Origin: Prorocentrum cordatum
Taxonomy: Eukaryota > Sar > Dinophyceae > Prorocentrales > Prorocentraceae
Assembly (NCBI GenBank): GCA_963575745.1
Contig: CAUYUJ010019348.1
Location: forward strand, 287,001 to 351,000
Reading direction: 5' to 3'
DNA: 64,000 nucleotides
The position numbers and the translations under genes were made by a program. This document shows, one piece after another, positions 1-10,539 of the stretch; positions within the stretch are counted from its first letter, which is position 1; each line of letters starts with the position of its first letter. The notes under the pieces were generated by a model. That model was not told the DNA's origin. It searched no databases and saw only the letters and a program-made list of their open reading frames with translations.

Positions 1-1100
1 GCGCCAATCGCAAATTGCGAACGACCTCCTGAACGGCCAGACGGCCATCAACAAGACCTCGGTGAAAGGCAACATGGGTTGCAATACCACGCCTCCAACA
101 TCGCGGATACTACTGCATTAGCGAGCTCGGAGGGCCGGGGCCCGCGAGAATGCAGCCACGCCGGGGAAAGCGCATCTACAATTGTGTTCTGGGCCGCGCG
201 CCGCCGTCTGGTTCACGATCTGCTTGGCGACGGAGGCGCTGAAGTTAGAGAACTCGCTGAAGGATTTCGCTGTCAGACGGTGTTTAGGTATTGCGGTTAG
301 GGTGGATGGTGCAGTTGTTCACGGACATGCGCGTCTATGTGACAATTTGGGGGCACAGCGGAATGCCCGTCATTCTGCCATTTTTGCCGCATGGCGGCAA
401 GTGTTCATGGAAGCTCCAGACCCGAACGTGGAACGCATGCTCAGGACCAGCCACATCCCGACCGACGTCGACGACAACAGGAGGTTGGACATCATCGTCC
501 CAGGTCTGAGCGTAGCCCGAGGGCGACTACTCTTCTGCGACACGACTTCTGGGACGCCAATCTCGAGGACAGGCCAGCCCGGGACGAGTAATCGAGGTTG
601 CTGGCTTCTGGAAGAAGCCGAGCGCGGAAATAACAACACATTTCACGAAGTAGAATAGTCGTGCTTAGGCGCGTTGTCTAGCTTATGGGCAGAAGAGCAC
701 GGGCGGTGGAGCGCTCAATGCGTGGAACTCGTGCCAACGCTCGCAAGCGAACGAGCCCGGAGCTTACACCTTCGAATCCGCTGGGGCACAGCCCTCGGCC
801 TTCAGCGCCGTTCGTGGGGCTGCTTGGAATCGCCCTCCAGCGTAGTGTAGCGCACAGTGTTCGGAATGAGCGGGCCGACCTCCCGCGCGAAGTCCGCGAG
901 ACTGCGGTGTGTGTGGCCGAGTTGCTCGTGCCATATAGTGCATGTCATGATGCGCCCCCTTCCTACTCCTCTTCTTCTTCCTCCTCCTCCTCCTTTTCCT
1001 CCTCCTCCTCCTCCTCCTCCTCCTCCTCCTCCTCCTCCTCCTCCTCCTCCCATGTTTCACCACCGTCTGCTCGTCTGCTGCCGTTCGCGCCGGTGGGCAC
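1..1100 (+). mobile_element. LINE-H, 3' end of a degenerate dinoflagellate LINE
   Basis: This is the 3' part of a non-LTR retrotransposon. Frame fragments at 182-658 carry the family's C-terminal motifs (AWRQVFMEA, NVERML, PGTSNRG), which recur in LINE-E, LINE-F and LINE-C in this window. At 780-960 the last coding block (GLLGIALQRSVAHSV) is out of frame with what precedes it, so at least two frameshifts are present. A CCT tract and a 3' UTR resembling those of the other copies follow. The 5' part lies outside the window. It is a dead copy. Confidence 0.75.
962..1050 (+). repeat. CCT/TCC microsatellite in LINE-H 3' UTR
   Basis: A nearly pure CCT/TCC tract lies just after the LINE-H coding remnant. 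The same tract in the same place occurs in four other LINE copies here, so it belongs to the element. Long open frames through it encode only poly-Ser, poly-Pro, poly-Gly or poly-Arg and are not genes. Confidence 0.9.
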
Positions 1101-1344
1101 TTTGCTTTTGTACGACGCTGCGAGATCTAGAAAATATATCAAATGATACAAAGTTTGGAAATATGACGTGAATACGCAACCTACGGAGAAGCAGAACAGC
1201 AGCCGAAAATAGCAAACCAACGGCAATGAAGCACATCAAGGGAACAATCAAAAAAGGACAAACGCACAACAAACAAATACAAAAACGCGTCAGAAACTCA
1301 AAACCCGCACCGATTAGGGCGAGAGAAAAAACAAAGACGCGACA
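1100..1344. other. A-rich spacer, diverged copy of 4490-4610
   Basis: This A-rich stretch contains no supported gene. The segment around 1200-1265 resembles 4545-4610 (shared words such as GCAAACCAACGGC/GCAAACTAACAGC and GGAACAAT), so a small module is present twice. Confidence 0.4.
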
Positions 1345-1565
1345 TATTAACCGAACCGAAAATGAACCTGGCGAAGGACCCAACCATATGCAGTTGCGAA
1401 TGCCGCAGTTGCGAGTACGATCTGCGGTGGAACTCCCTATAGGGCAACGCCCGCATGCGGCCTGTGCCGGTGGAGCCCTCGGTGGAGCTCCTCGTGGAGC
1501 CACGAAACGTGTGGGGGGAGCGCGGAAACGGGAGTGTCGCCCATATGCGGGCTGCGCCATTGGGC
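1345..1565 (+). repeat. Satellite-family flank and partial units
   Basis: The segment 1345-1400 is an inverted copy of 6230-6285, sharing the word CATATGGTTGGGTCCTTCGC. It is followed at 1437-1565 by one to two degenerate units of the satellite found at 5290-6175, 6400-6625 and 10540-11480 (shared words GGTGGAGCTC, GCCACGAAACGTGTG, GCATGCGG-like). Confidence 0.6.
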
Positions 1566-1629
1566 GAGGCGAGGCGAAGCGAAGCGTGCGTGTCAGCCGC
1601 CCGGTGGCCAGCGGGGCCCAGGGGGTCAG

Positions 1630-3620
1630 CGCGGGCGGGCCAGGGCCCGTAGTAGTTCGACGTTGGAGCAAGCGGTGAAGTCGTTTTCCAGCGACTGCCA
1701 GAGTACAGTGTTCGTAGCAAGTTCCACCCAAGGTGTGTTGTTGTCCGCGGTTTTAGTAAAGTATAGGAACTGCGTGATGTCGGCGCTCCTGCGTTTTCGC
1801 TGACCACCATGTCTGCGGCGAGATTGACGCAGGTCGTGGGCGTCGCGGGGTTCCATGCTGCAGCGGGTCGGGCCCACCTTTGTCGGGATTGTGTTGCTAT
1901 GCTCCTGCCCATCGCCATTTCCGCTTGTGGTACAATATCGTCCAGTCCTCTACTTGAGAGCGCGTTGTCCGCCACGTAACTGCATAAGTCGCTCTGCGAA
2001 TAAATTCGCCCCAAAGTTCGAGGTCGGAGTCTTCGTCGGCTAAGTCGAAGTTGAGTTGCCGCCGGATGTCGTTGGAATTGTTTTGTGGTTCGTCGTCGCT
2101 CTGCTCTGGGTCGGATCTGGTCGTGTCGTCGGTTGGTGTAGTCTGGTTGTTGGCTCGTCGCCTGGGCGTGTTCACTGTGAGACGTCACATGCGCCGCTGG
2201 GTGCGTCCCACTACGAGGAGCATGTCGTTGGTGAGCGCCCACGATGTGCAGCCGTACATGACAGTTGGTATCACCGTACCGTTGAACAGTCTGAGCCTGC
2301 TATGAAGGGGATATCGGTTGTTTGTCAATTCGTCTCGGAGTTTGCTGAACGATTATGTTGGAAAGTCCGGCCCGGTGGTAGTCGTGGAGTGTCAGCTTCC
2401 GGCCCAAATACTTGGTTGGTGGTTTTTCGGTTTAGAGGATTGCGATCGCGTCGCCGTCGATGTCGGCGTGACTCGCTGTTTGTCCGCGTCTCCTTTTCAT
2501 GTATTGTGAGAATGTTGGTTCTGTCACGGTGCAGCTCAAGTCCGCATTTCGCGGCCGTGCGCTTGAGGTCACGTAGGATGCATTTGAGTTGTCGCAGAGT
2601 CGACTAGTAGAACATCCTCAGCAAATCGCAAATTCGTCAGAAGCGTAAGCTTTGTGTGCCCCAGCTATATGCCAAAACCTTTTCGTTCCCAAATTGGTTT
2701 GCGGTGGCAGAACACGTGCTCGAGCAGGGCATTGAAGAGGTAAGAGTTGAGTCGGTCGCTTTGTTTGACACCGCGTTCGGCACTGAAATTCCTGCTGCCG
2801 ACGTCTGTCTTCACCGTGGCCACCTGTCCAGTGTAGAACTGTAGAAGGATGATGTGCGGCGCCGGTACGCTTTGCCCCAGTAAAGCTTAGGCAGGCGTGG
2901 TCCACGCAGCCGAACGCCTTTTTGAAGTCGATTGCAGCCGCCCACAGATGTCATTGCCATTCGTAGAAGTTCTTGTGCAACATAGTCTTGGTGAAAAGGT
3001 GGTCTTCTGTGCAGAAACCCTTGCGTAAGCCAGCTTGGTCGGAAAATTGTTGCGAGTCGAAGAGCGTTCCGAGTTGGTTGTATAGTAGTCGAGACATCAG
3101 TTGATAGAGTAACAGTATGATAGGAATTGGTTTGCAACTGTTGGGTAGGCGCGGGTCGCCGGACTTGAGGATGACATTAACCGTGGTGCGCCTCCATTTT
3201 CCGGGCGGTGTCTGGTCAGGCGCGAGAATGTCGCTGAAGAGCTTGAGCAAGTGCTGCACGATCTTCTCCCCGATCGCTTTCAAAAGCTCTGCAGTGGTGA
3301 GGCCGGCCGTGTCTCTGCATCTGCCGTTTTTGATATGTTTCATTGTTTGTTGTAGTTCGTCTTACTGAGATGGCTTTTTGGGTGGTGTCGGTCGTCTGTC
3401 GGTCGTGGATATGTCGGTGTTTGTAGAGCGTCGGAATAACTCTTCGCAGAAGTCTGCAAACACTTCTGCAATCCCTTTCCGGTCTGTCTCGTCGTTGCCG
3501 TCCGCAGTCGTCATGGTTTGTATGAGGTCTTTGTTTGTATTGGATGTCATCCCAGATGTCTTGCTGAGGCCGCAGAATTCGATTATGATATCGTTGAGTG
3601 TCGTTTTCCTGTGAGCCTTC
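1630..3620 (-). pseudogene. LINE-I, degenerate reverse transcriptase
   Basis: This is a second non-LTR type on the minus strand. At 3550-3362 there is the acidic segment preceding the polymerase (ETDRKGIAEVFADF). At 3343-2951 the fingers/palm region is recognisable (GKWRRTTVNVILKSGDPRLP, then FSDQAGLRKGFCTEDHL). Around 2620-2580 the catalytic loop reads FAEDVLL instead of FADDVLL. The C-terminal block near 1975-1880 (TILYHKRKWRWAGA) precedes a TSNYYGPW end. The parts lie in several frames with stops between them, so the element is dead. Lineage within the LINEs is not resolved. It contains nothing of the YLDN/CCT-tailed family seen elsewhere. Confidence 0.7.
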
Positions 3621-3734
3621 TTGATGGCCCTGTGTTATCGTAGTATCTGTTCGTTGAGAAATGTTCAGGTGGTCGTGTCGGTGTGCGGTGTATTGCGAAG
3701 GCCTTACGGCCGGTACCGCCGACCCTGAGAACGA

Positions 3735-3985
3735 CGAAGATGAAAACGAGGGTGGGGCAGGGGCAGGAGGATGAGCGGGAGGTGGAGGAAGGGTGGAGGA
3801 GGTGGATGAGGGAGGAGGACGGGGGAGAAGGATGTGGAGGAGAAGCAAGAGGAGGAGAAGGAGGCAGAGGAGAGCAGGAGGAGGGGGAGCAGAGAGGGGG
3901 AGGGGGAGGAGGAGGAGGAGGACGAGGAGGAGGACAAGGAGGAGGAAAAGGAGGAGAAGTAGGAGGAAGAGGAGGAGGCCAGAGG
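3735..3985 (+). repeat. GGA/GAG purine microsatellite
   Basis: An imperfect GGA-rich tract. It mirrors the TCC-rich tract at 4980-5160 and forms the outer arm of an imperfect inverted structure. Confidence 0.85.
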
Positions 3986-4004
3986 CTTTCTTGGGACAGC
4001 CTGG

Positions 4005-4475
4005 GGCACTCTTGAGGCCGTCTTGGGCCGTCCAGGGCTCCTCTTGCGCCGTCTCGGGCCGCTCTTGGAGGCCTCCTGGGCAATTTGGAGCTCTCCTGGG
4101 CTGTCTTGGGGCAGTTTGGGGGCCCCTTGGGAGCCTCTTGGGAGCCTCTTGGGGCCTCTTGGGGCTTCTTCGGGGCCTCTTCGGAGCCTCTTGGGGCTGA
4201 GAGCTCGAAATGTCTGTTCGGGTCCCCGTCTGGGCACTCTCCTGGCGGCTTGGGCCGTCTTGGGGCCCTCTCCGGCCGTTTATGGACCCTCTTGGGGGCC
4301 TCTTGGGCCATATCGGAGCGATTTGGGGGGCCTCTTGGGCCGTCTTGGCGCGTCGGGAAGCGGAAGAGGCAAGAACGCCAAAATCTGTCAAGAGCGTATG
4401 GGGAATCAATGAATTTTGTTTCTTGGGGCTCTCGTGGGAAAGCTCCTGGAGGCCTCTTGGGGCGGCCCAAACTGT
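4005..4475 (+). repeat. CTTGGGGCCTC minisatellite
   Basis: A degenerate tandem array of 11-20 bp units around CTTGGGGCCTC/CTTGGGAGCCTC. The reverse-complement array (CCAAGAGGCCCC) appears at 4790-4978 and again at 34915-35170. Open frames through it are repeat artefacts. Confidence 0.85.
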
Positions 4476-4789
4476 GCATCCAAAAACATGAAAGCAAAAA
4501 CGCATTCACACAAATAATACGAAATCTCTGGAAACAAAAACCGAATAGCAACCGAGAGTGGCAAACTAACAGCATTGAACTATCCGGAACAATAAGAACA
4601 CGCAAGGGTCCGGGTCATAAATCACCAATTTAATCACAAACCGTGTGCGGGATCGCAGACACCGTCCGCTGAATCACCAGCGGATGCAGATCGCGCGCGA
4701 TCTCGGGCTTCCGACGACTTTCTGGCGCACCCAGCCTCGGGTGACGACAAAATCATGTTGGATCATTTACAAAGCGGGCGAGGATCGCC
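4476..4789. other. Spacer between inverted minisatellite arms
   Basis: Contains no supported gene. It is A-rich to about 4620 (diverged copy of the 1200-1265 module), then unique sequence. It forms the loop of the two-tier inverted structure 3735-5160. Confidence 0.4.
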
Positions 4790-5160
4790 CCAAGAGCGCC
4801 CCGAAGGCTCCTAAAATCGCCCTAAGAGCGCACCAAGAGGGCCCCAAAAGGCCCCGAGACGCGCCCAAGAGACCTCTAAGAGGCCCCCAAGACAACCCCC
4901 AAGAGGCCCCCCGAGATACGCAAGAGACCCCGGGACCGCCAAGAGGCCCCAAAGACGGCCCAAGAGGCCCCCAAGCTCGCCATTGTCCTCTTCCTCCTCT
5001 TTTTCTTCCTCCTCCCTCCTCCCCCTCCCTCTCCTCCTTCTCCTCCTCCTTTTCCTTCTCTTCTTTCTCGTCCTCCACGTCCTCGCCCTCCTCCATCCTC
5101 TCCTCATCATCTTCCTCCTCCTCCTGCTCTTCCTCCTACTCCGACGACGACGACGACTTC
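4790..5160 (+). repeat. CCAAGAGGCCCC minisatellite followed by TCC tract
   Basis: The array at 4790-4978 is the inverse of 4005-4475. A TCC-rich tract at 4980-5160 is the inverse of the GGA tract at 3735-3985. Confidence 0.85.
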
Positions 5161-5289
5161 TCCTACATCCTCGCGCCCCTCTTGTCGCATATGGCGGCTT
5201 ACCCCGCCTTTTTCCCAACCATCCTGTGGTGTTGGGTCCTCGTTTTGAAGAGACGGTCCCCGCGTTCCTCCTTGCTCCTCCTCCTCCTC

Positions 5290-6175
5290 AGCTCCACCGA
5301 AGGCCCCAGTGGCTGCGTTCGCATGCCTCCCCACCACCCATTTCGGCACACCCCTCACACGTTTCGTGGCCCCATAGGGAGCTCCACCGAAGGCCCCAGT
5401 GGCTGCGTTCGCATGCCTCCCCACCACCCATTTCGGCACACCCCTCACACGTTTCGTGGCCCCATAGGGAGCTCCACCGAAGGCCCCAGTGGCTGCGTTC
5501 GCATGCCTCCCCACCACCCATTTCGGCACACCCCTCACACGTTTCGTGGCCCCATAGGGAGCTCCACCGAAGGCCCCAGTGGCTGCGTTCGCATGCCTCC
5601 CCACCACCCATTTCGGCACACCCCTCACACGTTTCGTGGCCCCATAGGGAGCTCCACCGAAGGCCCCAGTGGCTGCGTTCGCATGCCTCCCCACCACCCA
5701 TTCGGCACACCCCTCACACGTTTCGTGGCCCCATAGGGAGCTCCACCGAAGGCCCCAGTGGCTGCGTTCGCATGCCTCCCCACCACCCATTTCGGCACAC
5801 CCCACACACGTTTCGTGGCCCCATAGGGAGCTCCACCGAAGGTCCCAGTGGCTGCGTTCGCATGCCTCCCCACCACCCATTCCGGCACACCCCTCATACG
5901 CTTCGTGGCCCCATAGGGAGCTCCACCGAAGGCCCCAGTGGCTCCCCACCACCCATTTCGGCACACCCCTCACACGTTTCGTGGCAGTGGCTGCGTTCGC
6001 ATGCCTCCCCACCACCCATTTCGGCACACTCCTCACATTTTTCGTGGCCCCATATGGAGCTCCACCGAAGGCCCCAGTGGCTGCGTTCGCATGCCTCCCC
6101 ACCACCCATTTCGGCACACCCCTCACACGTTTCGTGGCCCCATAGGGAGCTCCACCGAAGGCCCCAGTGGCGCGG
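5290..6175 (-). repeat. 90-bp tandem satellite, about ten units
   Basis: The first five units start at 5290, 5380, 5470, 5560 and 5650, an exact 90-bp period with almost no differences. Later units (from 5739) carry single-base deletions, substitutions and internal truncations near 5940-6000. The core contains GCCACGAAACGTGTGAGG and GGAGCTCCCTATGGGGCC on the minus strand. No ORF across it has features other than the repeat. Spacers of CRISPR type are absent. Confidence 0.95.
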
Positions 6176-6229
6176 TGCCTATGAGAAGAGGGGCCCAGTT
6201 TGCGTGCCCCCTCCTTCGTCTCATATCCG

Positions 6230-6285
6230 TGCGGTAACTGCAGCTGCATATGGTTGGGTCCTTCGCCAGGCTAATTTTCTTCTGC
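6230..6285. repeat. Inverted copy of 1345-1400
   Basis: This flank of the satellite array carries CATATGGTTGGGTCCTTCGC. An inverted copy lies at 1345-1400 beside a short satellite remnant, so flank and satellite travel together. Confidence 0.6.
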
Positions 6286-6399
6286 GTGCTCCCCCGTTTC
6301 CTTCATCACCTCCATTCCTCCATTCCCTCATCACCTCCGCTCCCCTCTCATCAGTTCCACTCCTCACTTGTGGACGGGCTGGCGGCGATACGCGAAGCG

Positions 6400-6625
6400 T
6401 TTAGAATTGAGTGGGTGAAACGCATGAAGAGAAGGCTGTGCTGAGTGGTGGTTGACGCATGCGGGCGGTCCCACAACGGCATTCGGTGGACTTCCTTGTG
6501 GGGCCCAAAAACGCTGTCGTGGGTGGGTGAAACGTAAGGAAAAAGGGCTGTGCTGGGTGGTGGTTGGCGCAAACGGGCTGGGACCTTCGGTTGAGCTCTC
6601 TATGGGGCCACGAAGCGTTATATAT
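6400..6625 (+). repeat. Two units of the 105-bp satellite variant
   Basis: Two units carry GGTGAAACGCA, GGCTGTGCTG, GACGCATGCGGGCGG and GGGGCCACGAAGCG-like words. The orientation is opposite to the adjacent 90-bp array. They are related to the array at 10540-11480. Confidence 0.8.
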
Positions 6626-6719
6626 AATAAAATATATAACCACCCACCATCGCACGCACAATAAGTGCCATCATGAAAACCATAATGGGGTGAGACATAG
6701 GCATACCGAAGCCACCAGA

Positions 6720-7119
6720 GGGCGGCTAAGCAGCAAAAAATAATGAGGAGGAGGAGGAATAGAAAGAGAAGGAGGAGGAGGAGGAAGAGGAGGAGGAAAA
6801 GGAGAAGCAGGAGGAGGAGGAGGAGGAGCAGGAAGAGGAAGAGGAAGTCACACGACCTCTAGGGCTGCCAGTGATGGTGCGGGCTCGAGCCGCAGTTTTG
6901 GCGAGTCCGCCGCGTCCCGCAAAACCGCCCGAGCTACGGCCGACTGCAGGCTGATCCGCAGAAGGCCCCACCACCGGTGTAAAAGACTGTAGGTCGTGCC
7001 TTGGCGGATTCTCTTATGCAAGCCCCGGGAGCGTTCACGAGCAAGTTGTGGTACAATTTGCATGCTTTGGGCCCCCCCATCGGCTAAAGACTTCCGAGCC
7101 CAAGCATAGTAATGATTCC
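6720..7119 (-). mobile_element. LINE-F, 3' segment (split by LINE-E)
   Basis: On the minus strand the reading (LGSEVF, then HRWWGLLRISLQSAVARAVL and SLAALEVV stop) is the C-terminus of the same LINE family as LINE-E and LINE-C. The tract 6847-6744 is its CCT microsatellite, followed by the family 3' UTR word GCTGCTTAGC. The sequence upstream continues at 9513-9985 once LINE-E and one copy of its 21-bp TSD are removed. The frame is not fully open. Confidence 0.8.
6744..6848 (-). repeat. CCT microsatellite in LINE-F 3' UTR
   Basis: An interrupted CCT tract (GGA on the plus strand) lies directly after the LINE-F stop. It occupies the same position as the tracts in LINE-H, -E, -G and -C. Confidence 0.85.
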
Positions 7120-7140
7120 AATCCATGGTAATCTTCGTTG
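7120..7140. other. Target-site duplication of LINE-E, left copy
   Basis: A 21-bp direct repeat identical to 9492-9512 (contains ATCCATGGTAATCTTCGTTG). Its length and position at the ends of a 5'-truncated LINE fit target-primed reverse transcription. Confidence 0.9.
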
Positions 7141-9491
7141 GACGTCCACCTCGTGCCACATCGACGTCAACCTTGGGAAACTGGCGATCTGGGGCCCTAC
7201 TCTTGCACCATGCCCAGCGGAACTTACTACCACCTCACCGGACGCATGGAAATGCGACAAACCCGACAACGAACGAGGCATCAAGATTCTTGGAACACCG
7301 TTTGGAACGGACAGTTTCGTGGAAGCATTTGGGGCACGATTGGCTTGTGAGAGGGAGAAGCTACTACACTATATCCCACAGCTCCCCTTCCTACAAGCAG
7401 CGTGGCGTATGCTTTACTTCTGCGCTGTACCCAGGGTAAACCACTTGCTCAGGACATTGCCGCCGCGCCATGCGCGAATAGCAACAGCATCGCATGACGA
7501 GAACATCTTAAATGTGTTTTGCAACCTATTCGGCATCGCGACTCCGGAGGCATGGAGCTTCGATCTGCATGGGGTTACGTACGACAGCGTGGTTGCTCAA
7601 GCGGCCCTCCCACTACGGCTCGGAGGACTAGGATTACGGGATTCGGCAAGGACTGCTCCAGCTGCTTTCTGGGCGAGCTGGGCGGACTCTCTCCCAGAAT
7701 TGTTACGGTGATACCCTTGGCTGGAGCAGAATATGGTTTTCCATCTCACGACAACCCAAACTACTCCTGCAGACGAGGTGCTCCGGGGGCCGGCGTGCCT
7801 CCTTCACGCGGAACGTGCCGGGCAAACGTGTGAAGAAGGGGGCTGGGCAGAACGACCTGCATGGCATGATATTGCAACCGGCCTCCGGTCTCCTGAGGCC
7901 CCTGACCCCATGGACGAACCCTTGACTCTAGGAGAATGGGCACATGGATGGCAATTCCATGCATCCAATGTTGTTTCTAAAGAAAACGGCGCAGGAACAA
8001 CTTCGACAAACACTACCCGCAGAACACTTCAGGGCGACTGCAAGATCGCGTGGAAAATCACGACTGCAATCGTGTATGGGTCCATGTGCTAGCGTATGGT
8101 TGACAATATGCCCTACACCCCCCGGTACGACGTGCAACAACGATACACTGAGATGTGCAGTGCGGCGACGACTGGGACGTGCAGTGACGTGCGACGGACC
8201 TGACCCGCATGGGTCTCTCGACTTGCCGACAACGACGGTGCCCGCCTCCACGTACGGCATACAAGAATGGTGTCGGCGTGGAGGCAAGTACTTACGGAGG
8301 CTGGGGGTAATATACAAAATCGTAATGTTGAGCGTCTCCTCCGAGGCACTCACATCCCCGTGCCGGCTGGGGACTTGCGAAGATTTTATCTTACTGTTCT
8401 AGGGGATGGGTTGCTCAAGGCGTGCCCCTGCAACGGCAAACCCCGACCAGGAACGAGCAACCAAGGAGGGCGCTTATTGACGAACGAAGAAAGTAACAAG
8501 AATGCCACGTACCAGGAGATTGTGACGACAAGGATGGGGAAATTATTATCATTGGGATCTGAAGTATATGGCAGATGGGGACGGCAATCCATTTGGTTAG
8601 CGCCTGCTCGAGCTCATACACACACGCGCGGTATGCACGCACGCGTCCGTAAAGGCGCCGCTTTAGGCCTCCTCCACCGATGGTGGGGGATGTTAGGCAT
8701 AGCCTTACAGTCCGCTGTCGCGCATGCTGTTTTGCACGACGAGGCCGACCTACAGGACACACCGCTGGAGGCGGCACCTGGGTTGGCCGACCTTGAGATC
8801 GTGTAATCCTCCTCCTCCTCCTCCTCCCTCCTCCTCATCCTCCTCCTCCTCCTCCCCCTCCTCCCCCTCCACCTCCTCCTCCTCCTCTTCCTCCCCCTCC
8901 CCTCCTCTTCTCCTCCTCCTCCTCCTCCTCCTCCTCCTCCTCCTCCTCCTCCTCCTCCTCCTCCTCCTCCCCCTCCTCCTCCTCCTCCTCCTCCTCCTCC
9001 TCCCCGCCTCCTCCTCCTCCTCCTCCTCCTCTCCTCCTCCTCCTCCTCCTCCTCCTCCTCCCCCTCCTCCTCCTCCTCCTCCTCCTCCTCCTCCTCCTCC
9101 TCCTCTCCTCCTCCTCCCCCTTTCCCCCTCCTCCTCCTCCTCCTCCTCCTCTCCTCCTCTCCTCCTCCTCCTCCTCCTCCTCCTTCTCCTCCTCCCTCCT
9201 CCTCTCCTCCTCCTCCTCCTCCTCCTCCTCCTCCTCCTCCTCCTCCTCCTCCTCCTCCTCCTCCTCCTCCTCCTCCTCCTCCTCCTCCTCCTCCTCCTCC
9301 TCCTCCTCCTCCTCCTCCTCCTCCTCCTCCTCCTCCTCCTCCTCCTCCTCCTCCTCCTCCTCCTCCTCCTCCTCCTTTGACGCTGCTTAGCGCGTTGCTG
9401 CGGCGTCGGCGTTACACCTCACTTGCCGTCGTTTGCGCCCGGTGTCATTGTCACTGTGTTCAGGTGGATGCGCGCGGGGAAAGGATAACAA
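7141..9491 (+). mobile_element. LINE-E, 5'-truncated LINE insertion
   Basis: The insertion begins inside the reverse transcriptase, downstream of the catalytic loop (SCHIDVNLGKLAIWG at 7150-7195). It continues through the thumb and C-terminal domain to a stop at 8804-8806. Fragments at 7112-7711, 7733-8092, 7944-8402 and 8267-8806 lie in different frames, so several indels have broken it. A 565-bp CCT tract and the family 3' UTR follow (TTTGACGCTGCTTAGCGCG at 9376 on). It ends at 9491, where the 21-bp TSD begins. 5' truncation is usual for LINEs. It landed in LINE-F in the opposite orientation. Confidence 0.9.
8807..9375 (+). repeat. Very long CCT microsatellite in LINE-E 3' UTR
   Basis: About 565 bp of CCT with scattered interruptions in the first half and a nearly pure second half. 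The gradient suggests ongoing expansion at the 3' side. The open frame through it (poly-Ser, poly-Pro, poly-Leu) is not a gene. Confidence 0.95.
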
Positions 9492-9512
9492 ATCCATGGT
9501 AATCTTCGTTGA
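9492..9512. other. Target-site duplication of LINE-E, right copy
   Basis: Identical to 7120-7140. Confidence 0.9.
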
Positions 9513-9985
9513 TTCTGCGCTCTACTCGCTCTAGTAATACTCCCCCGCGATTGCCCATCCCAGATCTGGGTTGCCCATTCCGTGAAATAGAGCTAACGAT
9601 CGTCACATCACCAAATAGCGGAAACCCTGGTGAATATTCAGCCTTATGTGGAATGACCAGATCAAGTCGCCGAAATGTATCCGGGAAGTATTAGGATGTT
9701 AGTGCGCACGAGTAGCCGTTCGACATTCCTATCTGGAACACCCCCTCCCGCTTCCTGGAAAATCTGTCGCCATGCCGCTATCATTTCTTTATGTAGTGAA
9801 AACGCGATTCCTTCCGTCGCATCTGCCAGCCGAGCATGCCCGTGCGGATGTGGCCCATCGATCACACATGCCACACCCAGCCGTCGTCGCACAGCGCATT
9901 GTAGCAGATCGTTTGCAGTAGTCAGCCCTTGTGTAGTTGGACATACAAGGAGCCAAATCAACGCAAACGCACCCGCATGAGTCTC
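9513..9985 (-). mobile_element. LINE-F, 5' segment of the split copy
   Basis: On the minus strand 9961-9662 reads CAVRRRLG, HPHGHARLA, AAWRQIFQEAG and NVERLL, the conserved C-terminal domain of the family. After a frame change near 9660 it continues as MGNRGGVLLE. The reading runs into the TSD and resumes at 7119 as SLLCLGSEVF, in the expected order for the family. Confidence 0.8.
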
Positions 9986-10327
9986 AACAAGCCTCCCGGT
10001 GATATAGCATTCCGCCGCGTTTCCGGAGGTGCCAAATCTCGCTGGCGGCGCAGACGCATGATACTGCCATCCGCGTCAGTGTTCTCCGAAGGACTTTTCG
10101 TTTTACGCCGCAGCAGCGCGCAAAGCGGCGCCAAAGGAGGAGGAGGGGGAGGAGGAGAAGGAGGAGGAGGAGGAGGAGGGGGGGGGCGCCTTCACAGTTG
10201 CCCCACCTCGAGTTCGGCGAAAGCGGGGACCGCCTCGAGCTGTGCAGTCGGCATGTCGCCCACTGGTCGTAACACAGCTTTTGCCACCGCAGCCTGCAAC
10301 CCGACACTCAAGATTCCCCACCGTTGA
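9986..10327 (-). mobile_element. LINE-G, 3' terminal fragment
   Basis: On the minus strand from 10327 the family C-terminus is readable (RWGILSVGLQAAVAKAVL, then FAELEVGQL stop). An impure CCT tract at 10195-10131 follows, then a 3' UTR close to that of LINE-E (CGCTGCTGCGGCGT). Only about 340 bp remain. It abuts LINE-F. Confidence 0.75.
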
Positions 10328-10539
10328 TGTTGGAACCCAAGGGCTTTGCCCCGCCTGACCCTGCGTGCGCCTTAGCAAGTTGTGGTACTAATTTGACACA
10401 CTGCCCACTCCACCGTCCGTATACCTCCGCTCCAAGACATTTGATTTCGGGCGGACGTGTTCCCGAAGCTAAAGCAGCCCACGCAGGGCAATCCTTCCAC
10501 CCCGAAGTTTAACTTAACCGGCCTCCGTGTTCAGCATGT

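Noticed and set aside
5290-6175. CRISPR-like array of 90-bp units
   Set aside because: The whole unit is repeated without unique spacers, and the context is eukaryotic.
8724-9380. Long ORF of Ser/Pro/Leu residues
   Set aside because: It is a CCT microsatellite open in several frames.
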